From Gigantopelta aegis (taxonomy: Eukaryota > Mollusca > Gastropoda > Neomphalida > Peltospiridae): 64,000 nt of DNA. The stretch is taken from positions 76,119,081 to 76,183,080 of the forward strand of contig NC_054704.1 of the NCBI RefSeq assembly GCF_016097555.1, in the 5' to 3' direction. A program made the position numbers and the translations under genes. How positions within the stretch are numbered: the stretch's first letter is position 1; each line of letters starts with the position of its first letter. The notes below the pieces were generated by a model, which made no database searches, was not told the DNA's origin, and saw only the letters and a program-made list of their open reading frames with translations. Below, piece by piece: positions 48,501 through 60,509 of the stretch.

Positions 48501-51500
48501 AAAGAGTTCAAAAGTAAGGTGTTCTTTAACATGCTTTTGTCATGGCTTTAATGACCAAATTGCAGTCTTGGTTTTTTTTCATACACCGTGACTTTGATAG
48601 GATTTTTCAAGTCATAAGTACAATTTTATTATTGTACCACTTACAATGGTAAAAAAACCACCTATTCTTGCCTTTAAAAATATGCAGTCATTATACAGTA
48701 AGAAGTAGTTAAAGTGTACTGATGGAAAGAAATTTCACGCAAATAGTAACAGCAAATATTGATTGTGACTAAAATCCTCATCCACAGTATCGGGAAGTTG
48801 ACCCTGTTACTAGCAGTTCCACTGTATTTTATAAAGGAATAACTACTCTATATAGTCCGTTTGAGGGGTGGGACGTATCCCAGTGGTACAGCCTCGCTCG
48901 ACGCGCGGTCGGTGTGGGATCGATTCCCGTCGGTGGGCCCATTGGGCTATTTCTCGTTCCGGCCAGTGCACAATGACTGGTATATCAAAGATCGTGGTAT
49001 GTACTACCCTGTCTGTGTGGGAATGGTGCATATAAAAGATCACTTGCTGCTAATCGAAAAGAGGAGCCCATGAAGTGGGAACAGCGGGTTTCCTCTCAAT
49101 AACTTTGTGGTCTGACACCATATAACTAAATCAAATGTTTTGAGTGCGTCATTAAAACATTTCCTTCTTTTCCTATATAGTATGTTTGCGTGCAGAGGGA
49201 AGCAATGAATTGGCATATAACTCTTATTATGAATAAAGTTAAAATATATATAAAAATATATTAGTAAGTTTTAAACTCAACTCAAAATATATATTTTTTT
49301 GGGGAAAAAATCAGTGTAAATAAAAAGTTTCTTTAAAGATTATCTACAAATTGCTTAGTCTAAATCTTATTTTACAATGCAGGTAAGAAGACAACTGATG
49401 GAACAGCCAACATATTTAGCACACACGTTTCTACCTCTAGTCTTGGTGTACTGTATTATCGATTACTTCAGTACTACAATAGCAATGCAGCTAAGGCTGT
49501 TCTAGCAATTTGTCTTCACCCCTGTATCAAAAATGAGATTAATGTATATAATCATATGGCAATTTGTTAAGAAACTTTTTAATTACACAGACATTTGTAC
49601 TAAAAAAAAAAAAAATGTTTAGGTTTAATATAAGATTTAATATTATTTGTTATAGAGATATATGCCAATTCATCAGTTCCCTTTTTCAATCAAACGGCCT
49701 ATAGTACTGAATAAAATTAAATTTTTACCCATATGGTTAAAAAATCAAATTGGTTATATGTACATTTGTTAAAAAATTTTAAAAAAAAAAAAATTGCAGG
49801 GGGAGGGCACTTTTTTCAATGTGGTTAGTGGTGTGTGTGCAGATTAAAACTGTATACAGCTATAATTAAAATAGCTTTCAAAAAATTTAAAAAACAATAA
49901 GACTTAGTTTTAGGTACAAATACAGTAAGTTACCAAATGATACTTTTAGTTATTATTTTGGAGGAGAAAGGGATAGATGTAAAAGATAAAATAACATCAA
50001 AATTATAATATTCTACCTGGCCTTTTACATAAAAGTTTTTTTGTATCTTTTTTTTTTTTTAATTTATATATATACTGAACCGCAAAAGAAACGCGAGATT
50101 TTTAAATGTCATTTCTATATGGTAAATTATAACAATTTATTTCGGGGATGTAACTGTCAATATTACAAGACATGCTGGTTTATGACTGAGACCCAAATTA
50201 GGTACCCTTTCAACTTTCCATGAAACGACACGCCAAAACGCACCTGTCTCGAAGGCCGTGGGTGGCAGTCGCAAACAATTCTCATGAAAACCGAAATGCA
50301 CGTGCATCTCATGGAGGTTATGGGTATAAAAACCAACTTGAACCGCGTTCCTGGCATTCGTAATTTGCACGCATCAGGTATGACCCGATTGTCAGCAGCG
50401 CAGAGAGAACAAGCTATCGGCCGATTGCAAGCCGGGCAGCGTGCCCTGGTTGTTGCTAACGCTTACAATGTCCATGTCAGCACCATCCATCGTCTACAGC
50501 AGCGGTACATCAACACCAACAGCACTGCAGACAGTCACCGCAGCGGGCGCCCCCGGGTGACCACGCCCAGGCAGGACCGCTACATCAACCGGCAACACCT
50601 CCATGATCACTTCAGAACGGCCAGCATGACAGCTCGCGCGACCATTGGCACTGGACAGCGACCCATCAGTGACGACACGGTACGACGTCGACTGGCCGCC
50701 AACAACCTGTTTTGCCGACGTCCCGCTCGAGGACCTGTCCTCACCGCCCGCCACCGTCAGACACGACTACAGTGGGCTACACAGCACCAACATTGGCGGC
50801 ATCAACAATGGAGGTTGATAGTCTTCTCTGACGAGAGCCGGTACTGCATTTCCAACTCGGATGGCAGAGTGAGGGTGTGGCGTAGGAGGGGTGAACGCTA
50901 CAGAGACGCATGTGTCCTGGAGAGAGACCCGTGGGGTGGCCAAAGCATCATGGTTTGGGGTGCTATAGGCCTGAATCAGAGAATTGGGCCCCATTTGTTC
51001 CAAAATGTTTGGTGCAGGCAGAGGGAATGGCATCACAGCGCAGCGCTACGTTGACCAGATTCTAACACCTCACATAGTGCCCTTCTTCACGCGTCACCAT
51101 AACCACGTGTTCCAGCAGGATAATGCTCGCCCCCACACGGCCAGGATCACCATGGACTTCCTGCGTCAGCACAACATCAGAACCATGCCGTGGCCGGCTC
51201 TCAGCCCTGATTTGAACCCGATTGAACACCTGTGGGATGAAATCCAGAGACGGCTTAACCAGGTGGTCCCACGGCCGACAACTCGTGTGCAACTGGAGGC
51301 AGCTTTCCTGAGGGTGTGGGCACAGGTGCCAATGGCTTTTGTGAACCGCCTCGTGCACTCCATGTACCAACGGTGTATGGCCGTTTTGAACACCCAGGGA
51401 GGACATACACGGTATTGAACATGTCACGCCCTACAATCTCGATGTGCTGGATCCCCCCACTACCTGAACACAGGCAAACGACCCAGAGACTGTGGTCAAA

Positions 51501-54500
51501 GTGCATCCAATAAATTGACTTTATCAGATTTTTCAAAATTTATCTCTGATATTAATAAATTGAAACATATTTTCTCAGCCACACATGTGTCGCGTTTCTT
51601 TTGCGGTTCAGTATATATACATTTTCTGTCAGTGGGTGGGCTATATTGCGTATGTATTTGTATTACGTCCGTTAGATTTTTCATTACAAAATGTTACATG
51701 TAAAAATTACCCTTGAAATTATGAGAGAAAAAATCTTACTACAACAAAATATATTTGTTAGATGAGGAGGACAAAGATGTCCAATCATCAAAGACGTCTT
51801 TACGCTCTGGATCTAAGGAGCTGAAAAGTAAGGTGTTCTTCTAACACATGCTTTTAAAATGGCTTCAGCGACCAAACTGCAAGCTTGCTTTTTTCATCTA
51901 CATGTACTCTAAATTTGATCAGGAATTTTCAAGTCATAAATAAAAAAAAAAGAGTTATTGTTGTGGTTTATATTGTTTTACAAATTACAAACATTAATAA
52001 TTATTTTGTTATTCAGTTAGATGCAGTAATTATACAGTAAGAAATATAGTTAAAAGTATCATTTGTAGGAACTGGTTTACAGGAGTGTATTGCATTTAAA
52101 AGTGTTAATACAATGAAACTTCTCTAAACTGGAGACCTACAGGACAAAGAAAAAAGTCCAGTTTTGATAGGTATTTGGTTCAGAGAGTTGCAGGTAGTTT
52201 CTGCACTGTACCATGTTTGTAATTTACAAACAAAAGATATCTTTGACAACACAAAATATATTTATTAGATATAAAAAGAATGTATAACCACCAAGAACAT
52301 CTTTAAACTCTGGGTCACTCCAGCTTAAAACTGATATTCTCATCTCTATAGCAACCAAATTGCAAGTTGCAGTGTGCCTTTTTTTTTTTTCATTCTGAAT
52401 TTTTCCAAGTCCTAAATATTATTTTGATACTGTGATGCATATTTTGTATAAAGTATAAAGTATAAACATAAGTAATTATTTTTACCTTGAAATAGTTGTT
52501 ATAAAGTAAGAAGTAATTAATTAAAATGTCCTTTGTACAAGTAGGCAGTGACTGTTGAACTGGTTGATATTGAATAAGTTAATGATGGGATATTTCTTCT
52601 GAACAAAGTGCACTAAATACTGGTATATTTTAAATGTTAATACCTTGTAACTTGTTTGTACAAATAAAAAGTACATCTTTGACTACAACAAAGTATATTT
52701 ATTAGACAAGGAAGAAGAAGATGTACAATCTTCGAAGACGTCTTTACGCTCTGGATCTAAGGAGCTGAAAAGTAAGGTGTTTTTCTAACACATGCTTCTG
52801 AAATGGCTTCAGCGACCAAACTGCAAGCTTGCTTTTTTCATCCTACATGTACTCTAAATTTGATCAGGAATTTTCAAGTCATAAATATAAAAAAAAAAGT
52901 TATTGTTGTGGTTTATATTGTTTTACAAATTACAAACATTAATAATTATTTTGTTATTCAGTTAGATGCAGTAATTATACAGTAAGAAGTATAGTTAAAA
53001 GTATCATTTGTAGGAACTGGTTTACAGGAGTTTATTGCATTTAAAAGTGTTAATACAATGAAATACCTCTAAACTGGAGACCTATAGGACAAAGAAAAAA
53101 GTCCAGTTTTGATAGGTATTTGGTTCAGAGAGTTACAGGTAGTTTCTGCACTGTACCTTGTTTGTAATTTACAAACAAAAGATATCTTTGACAACACAAA
53201 ATATATTTATTAGATATAAAAAAGAATGTATAACTACCAAGAACATCTTTAAACTCTGGGTCTCTCCAGCTTAAAACTGATATTCTCATCTTTATAGCAA
53301 CCAAACTGCAAGTTGCAGTGTGCCTTTTTTTTTCATTCTGAATTTTTCCAAGTCCCAAATATTATTTTGATACTGTGGTGCATATTTTGTATAAAGTTTA
53401 AAGTATAAACATAAGTAATTATTTTGACCTCTAAATAGTTGTTATAAAGTAAGAATTAATTAATTAAAATGTCCTTTTTACAAGTAGGCAGTGACTATTT
53501 GAACTGGTTGATATTGAATAAGTTAATGATGGGATATTTCTTCTGAACAAAGTGCACTAAATACTGGTATATTTTAAATGTTAATACCTTGTACCTTGTT
53601 TGTACAAATAAAAAGTACATCTTTGACTACAACAAAGTATATTTATTAGACAAGGAAGAAGAAGATGTACAATCTTCGAAGACGTCTTTACGTTCTGGAT
53701 CTAAGGAGCTGAAAAGTAAGGTGTTCTTCTAACACATGCTTTTGAAATCGCTTCAGCAACCAAACTGCAAACTTGCTTATAAAAAATACATTTTGTCAGA
53801 ATTTTTAAAGTCATATTTATGGTTCATATTTTGTGAAAAGTTAAAAGCATGAATAATATAATTATTAAGAAGTAAATAAAATATTGTTTGTAGGTAGTTG
53901 TGTTTTTAACTGCTTGGTGTTGAAGATTTTAATTACATGACAATTAATCCTCCTTAACTGAGGATACTTTATTATATATTACATTTCAAAGTGTTAATGC
54001 CATGATTGTAATTTACAAATAAAAGGGTTGTTCGACTACAACAAAATATAATATACAGGACCGTACATGGTGGACATTACTGGGGGAGCCCAATTGAACG
54101 AGCCCCGAAGGCACGAGGTATTTGGAGGGTCCAGGGGCATGATTCAAAGGTTATTTGCCTGTTACTGTAACTCTCGTCATTAAGCTCGATCCGTTAGTCT
54201 CGCTACAATGTTTACATTCAAACCCTCTCCCCCGCTATGGGCCCAGTATATTTTAGATAAGGAAGAAGATGTACAATCTTTGAGAATATCTAAATTATGA
54301 TTATTTTTTTTTTACTATAACAAAATATATTTGTTAGATAAGGAAGACAAAGATGTACAATCTTCAAAGACCTCTTTACGCTCTGGATTTAAAGAGTTCA
54401 AAAGTAAGGTGTTCTGTAACATGCTTTTGTCTTGGCTTTAATGACCAAATTGCAATCTTGGCTCTTTGTTTTTTCATACACAGTGACTTTGATAGGATTT

Positions 54501-57500
54501 TTCAAATCATAAGTACAATTTTATTATTGTACAACTTACAAACATAAAAAAAACTATTTTTACCTTTAAAAATATGCAGTCATTATACAGTAAGAAGTAC
54601 TTAAAGTGTACTGATGGAAAAAAAAAATTCACGCAAATAGTAACAACAAATATTGATTGTGACCATGGTAGCGGGATGTAGTACATGTACATGTAGTGTT
54701 TCCACCTGTGAAGCGGTCGGTCATCGGATCGATCCTTCTCAGTAGACCCATTTGCAGTTTGGGCTATTTTCCGTTCCAACCAGTGATCCACAAGGCCCTG
54801 GTATGTGCTTTCCTGTGTGGGAAAGTGCATATAAAACACCCCTTGCTGCTTATCAGAAAGAGTAGCCAATGTGGCAGCAGTGGGTTTCCTCTAAAGAAAT
54901 ATGTTAGAATGACCATGTTTGACGTCCAATAGCTGATGATAAGATAAAAATCAATGTGCTCTAGAGGCGTCATTAAATAAAACAAACTTTACTTTGTGAC
55001 CAAAATCCTCATCCACAGTATCCATGTTACTAGCAGTTCCACTATTTTATAAAGAAATAACTACTGTATTTAGTCTGTTTGCGTATAAAAATATATTAAG
55101 TTTTAAACTCAACTCAAATAAGTTTTTTTGGAGAAAAAAAATTGGTGTAAATAAAAAGTTTCTTTACAGATTATCTTCAAATTGCAAGGGCTAAATCTTA
55201 TTTTACAATGCAGGTACATGTATAAAGATAACTAATGGAACAGCCAACATATTTAGCACACACATTTCTACCTCTAGTCTTGGTGTACTGCATTATCGAT
55301 TACTTCAATAGCAATGCAGATAAGGCTGTTCTAGTAATTTGTCTTCACCCCTGTATTAAAAATGAGATTAATCTATATAATTACATGTATATGGTAGTTT
55401 GTTAAGAAATTTTTTAATTACACAGACATTTTAGTTTTAAAAAAATGTTGAGGTTTAATATAAGATTTAATATTATTTGTTATAGAGATATATGCCAATT
55501 CATCAGTTCTCTTTTTCAATCAAAAGGACTATAGTAGTGAATAAAATTTATTTTTACCCATATTGTTAAAAAATCTAATTTGTTAAACACTTAATTTTGG
55601 GGGGAATTTTTTTCAGGGGTGTATGTGCACACACACCTGAATCTATGCCTTTATGACTATATTGTTACTGACATTTTGTTGGCAAAGTCCAAACGAAACA
55701 CCACACAAAATTCAAATGTTCACCTCAATAATGTATTGAACACCTGCATTGTGAAATCACCAGTCATTCAAATTAAAACTGTGGCCTACAATGGAGATAC
55801 TGTATTATGTTTTTGACAAAATGAACACTTATTAGCCAGAACATGAGTTGTGTACATGTAGTTGCTTTTGTAAACAATTTATAAAATGGTGATAGAGATC
55901 ACAGCTTTAAACTAGAAATATCATATATCATTTTAACACCATGTAACATGAATGTGTGTGGGGTTTCAGAACCAAAAAGCTGAAAAATAAAAATAAACAA
56001 CTGCAAGAACGTGTTTTTTGGTGTGTGTGTGTGGGGGGGGGGGGGGGGTGTTTGTTTTGTTTGTGTGTTTTTTGGTTGGTTGGTTTGTTGGGCTTTTTTT
56101 TGCTTTTTCTTTTTTTGAGAGGGTGTTTGTTTTTGTTTTGTTGTTTTTTGTTTATGGTGGGAAGGCTATCTTTAACTGGCAAAATGTTTCATGACATTTG
56201 CTTAAAACAAAAGATGGATGAAGATAGTGATGATACCAGTAATAATGATGACATCTTGAATGAAAACATCATAGTACATGTAGTAGTTAATAGAATGACA
56301 TCTTAGATTGGAATCAAACTGTGTGCTCACTTCCTTATGTGTGTGTTGTAATAAAACAGGCTTTAAAAGTGTAATACATTTGTATATGTTTAATAGATTT
56401 TAATTTTCTATAATTCAGACCAGTACAAAATCTGCACAAACAGGTCACAGTGTTGACACGACTGGCCTAAATGCAGGGCTAGCTTTGGGTCAACAGATAA
56501 TTTCACCAAGTTATCAATCCTACTTCAAAAACTGCAGAAACCCAGTTATTTTCCAACAAAACATTTATTTCATGAAATTATTTCAATAAATTAAAATAAA
56601 ATTCGCCAATTGTTTTTGAAATTCGCAATTGGCGAATTTGGCGAGTGCCAGAGCTAGCCCTGCCTAAATGTATTATGACGAGTGGATTCTGACGAGTGTA
56701 TTGTGACAAGTGTATTACGACAAGTGTATTCTGACAAGTGTATTATGAATCCCAAAATGTTATAATATTGTGTTTACAAATTGTGAAATTTGACTACAAC
56801 AAAATGTATTTATTAGACAAGGAAGAAGAAGATATTCAATCTTCAAGAACATCTTTACAGTCAGGCTCTGGGCATTTGAAAAGTAAGGTGTTCTAACACA
56901 TGCTTTTATCATGGCTTCCTGACCAAACTGCAATCATGCTTTTTTTTTTCCTAACATGGATTATTGGGATTTCTCATATATGGTTGCAAATAGCTAATAT
57001 GGCAGCAAATACCTGTACCGGGTATGTAACAAGAACTTGACACGGTTTTACCATTAGGTCCATAAATAGATATATGTATTTATGTTTTAAATGTACAGCA
57101 GACAAGCAATATTTTATTAAAGACATCCTGTGATAGACAAATCTGTATTTTTAGCAATTTTATTTTGTTCAATAAGCATTGATATATGGATAACACACAA
57201 ACTCACTTTGTCAAAATCTGTTTTCCATTTTTTTTAACGTGAGATAAATACATTGTAAGATCAGTTATGTCATGATAGTTCCCAATTAATCAAAGATTTA
57301 AAAATTCATAGAATGTTTAATAATTTTGCTGCCATCTTAGCAATCTACATTGGGACATTGTAGCTGTGTTTGCACCGTGGATTTCTTTTGTTGTTTTAAC
57401 ATCCAGTGTGAAAATAATCCTATGATAGATTTGGCTTTGTCACTGTCCTATAGCATTGGTTTGATTTCTAGCTTTTTCCTACACAATCAGGTGTGCGTGT

Positions 57501-57621
57501 AGGGGTGGGTTCCGGGGGTTGAATGCATCCTCTGCTCATGCTAATTTTAAAAAATGTTTTTCAGTACCTTTTCTGGGATGCATGTCTCTATTCCCCCTCC
57601 CCCCCCCCCCCCCCCCCCTCT

Positions 57622-57656
<35 letters not shown>

Positions 57657-60477
57657 ACCCCATAAACTTCATTCACCACAGCCTAGACCCCTTCCTAGCT
57701 AAAATTCCTGCACACCACCTGACAATAGTACATAAGAGTTGATGTGCCATTTACCAGTATATCAATAGAACAAGTAGTTAAAAGTGTGAACCTAATACTA
57801 TTATTTTTATTTATTTTTTCATGTATAATTATTGGGTTTTTGCTTTTCTTTTTCCATTTGTTTTTATTCTTTCTTAAATGTGTGGCTTTTATTAGTTTAC
57901 AGCAGTGTAAGATTAACGAAAGATTTTGTTTTAAGTGCTATATTTGTCTTGTACTTTTATAACGGTACTTCTGGTTAAAACTTAGAGTTTCTTGCTTAGA
58001 ACATTCTGTGTATTCAGTTTGTTCTTGATTCTTTTGATGTTTAAAGAAACTCAAGATCGTGTTCAGAACATGCCACAGTTTTTCATGATTTGAGTTTTTG
58101 TAGGTTTGTTTAAAAATATATCCTATTGAATTGTCAGTATATCTGGCCATATACATTGTAAATCAGAACTCTTTGATTAATCCTAACTATAAGCATTTTA
58201 CTGGTTTTCATACAAGATTTGAACATTTGGGGTTTTGGAATGCAAGACAAATTAGTAAATGATTATACATCAAAAATATATTTCATTCCACTTGATGTGA
58301 AGAAGTTAGTATTTCAAGTAAGAAACTTAAGTTTTAATCAGAAACATTTTGTCGTACAATATTCTGTAAGAGGAATAAGTATGTTTAGTATATTTAGTGG
58401 TGGACCCCCTTTGAAAGGGTTTGATGACATATTCATTGGTTGTGGAATAACTTTAAAAAGCTGTTTGTGTGTTTAAATTTATGGAAGACATTTATTCTAA
58501 TTACAATGGCCTCTGCCTAAACTTGATTGAAAAGAGACTAACAAAATGCACTGGTAAACACAGAATGCCAGATACGACAGATGTAGTCATAATAGCTGTT
58601 GATGCATGGTATTGTGGTCTGTTAGGTAAACACAGAATGCCAGATACGACAGATGTAGTCATAATAGCTGTTGATGCATGGTATTGTGGTCTGTTAGGTA
58701 AACACAGAATGCCAGATACGACAGATGTAGTCATAATAGCTGTTGATGCATGGTATTGTGGTCTGTTAGATAAACACAGAATGCCAGATACGACAGATGT
58801 AGTCATAATAGCTGTTGATGCATGGTATTGTGGTCTGTTAGGTAACACAAAAACACAGAATGCCAGATACGACAGATGTAGTCATAATAGGCTGTTGATG
58901 CATGGTATTGTGGTCTGTTAGGTAAACACAGAATGCCAGATAAGACAGATGTAGTCATAATAGCTGTTGATGCATGGTATTGTGGTCTGTTAGATAAACA
59001 CAGAATGCCAGATACGACAGATGTAGTCATAATAGCTGTTGATGCATGGTATTGTGGTCTGTTAGGTAAACACAGAATGCCAGATACGACAGATGTAGTC
59101 ATAATAGCTATTGAGCATGGTATTGTGGTCTTAGGTAAACACGAATGCCAGATAAGACAGATGTAGTCATAATAGTGTTGATGCTGGTATTGTGGTCTGT
59201 TAGGTAAACACAGAATGCCAGATACGACAGATGTAGTCATAATAGCTGTTGATGCATGGTATTGTGGTCTGTTAGGTAAACACAGAAGCCAGATACGAAC
59301 AGATGTAGTCATAATAGCTGTTGATGCATGGTATTGTGGTCTGTTAGATAAACACAGAATGCCAGATACGACAGATGTAGTCATAATAGCTGTTGATGCA
59401 TGGTATTGTGGTCTGTTAGGTAAACACAGAATGCCAGATACGACAGATGTAGTCATAATAGCTGTTGATGCATGGTATTGTGGTCTGTTAGGTAAACACA
59501 GAATGCCAGATAAGACAGATGTAGTCATAATAGCTGTTGATGCATGGTATTGTGGTCTGTTAGATAAACACAGAATGCCAGATACGACAGATGTAGTCAT
59601 AATAGCTGTTGATGCATGGTATTGTGGTCTGTTAGGTAAACACAGAATGCCAGATACGACAGATGTAGTCATAATAGCTATTGATGCATGGTATTGTGGT
59701 CTGTTAGGTAAACACAGAATGCCAGATAAGACAGATGTAGTCATAATAGCTGTTGATGCATGGTATTGTGGTCTGTTAGGTAAACACAGAATGCCAGATA
59801 CGACAGATGTAGTCATAATAGCTGTTGATGCATGGTATTGTGGTCTGTTAGGTAAACACAGAATGCCAGATAAGACAGATGTAGTCATAATAGCTATTGA
59901 TGCATGGTATTGTGGTCTGTTAGGTAAACACAGAATGCCAGATACGACAGATGTAGTCATAATAGCTGTTGATGCATGGTATTGTGGTCTTTTAGAGTGC
60001 GCCATGCATTCAAGGTTTCTCTTAGGGTTACCTCACCCTTAGTCCATATCAGTCTAGCCTCTACCCATTGACCAGTCCAGCTTGGGTGCCCCTAACAGAA
60101 GCCAAAGCTCCTGCTGACATACATGTAGCTCTCTGGGTTACTGAGACATACAAGCCCCCTCACCACCTCAAGGAATGGACTATGAAGGAGATAAGACAGA
60201 TTTGACCCAAGCTTACATGTTATTGTCACTGAATGGAACTCTGTGATCATACAGACTACAGAGTCCACTGTATAACTTTAAAATATTCTGGTTCTTGGGA
60301 ACCATGCAGATAACTTGTCGTAACTGTAACAAGATTTACAGTCTAATCTGCTGGAAAGTTGAGTATGTGTAACAACTATCTGTCTATAAAGAGCACATCA
60401 GATATTTGTAATCCCAGACTAATTTTTGAAACACCTAAGAGCATAAAACAAGTTGCACCCCCGCCACTTCAAAATTA

Positions 60478-60509
<32 letters not shown>

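Larger units (their letters stand above)
42230..49700 (+). repeat. Large duplicated unit I
   Basis: Segments appear in the same order as in unit II (49840-55560): a 'TATACAGCTATAATTAAAA' lead-in and (TA)n; array exon 4; MITE; dead exon; exon 5; exon 6; exon 7; then the stretch from AAAATCCTCATCCACAG to AATTTTTACCCATATGG. Unit I alone has the hAT insertion (43112-46167) and a SINE at 48865. Confidence 0.75.
49840..55560 (+). repeat. Large duplicated unit II
   Basis: Repeats the order of unit I (lead-in, exon 8, MITE, dead exon, exon 9, MITE, dead exon, exon 10, truncated exon 11, exon 12, then the AAAATCCTCATCCACAG segment). It has one extra ~944-bp subunit compared with unit I and carries its own Tc1 and SINE insertions. 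Confidence 0.78.

Noticed and set aside
57554..57742. Proline-rich small protein
   Set aside because: Translation of a C homopolymer in an interspersed repeat.
58219..58552. Two weakly protein-like frames before the minisatellite
   Set aside because: No splice sites, no recognisable motif, no match to the EFCAB7 block order.
58803..60005. 400-residue - strand frame and 275-residue + strand frame
   Set aside because: Both are by-products of a 72-bp tandem repeat, whose unit length is a multiple of three; no start context, splice site or family feature.
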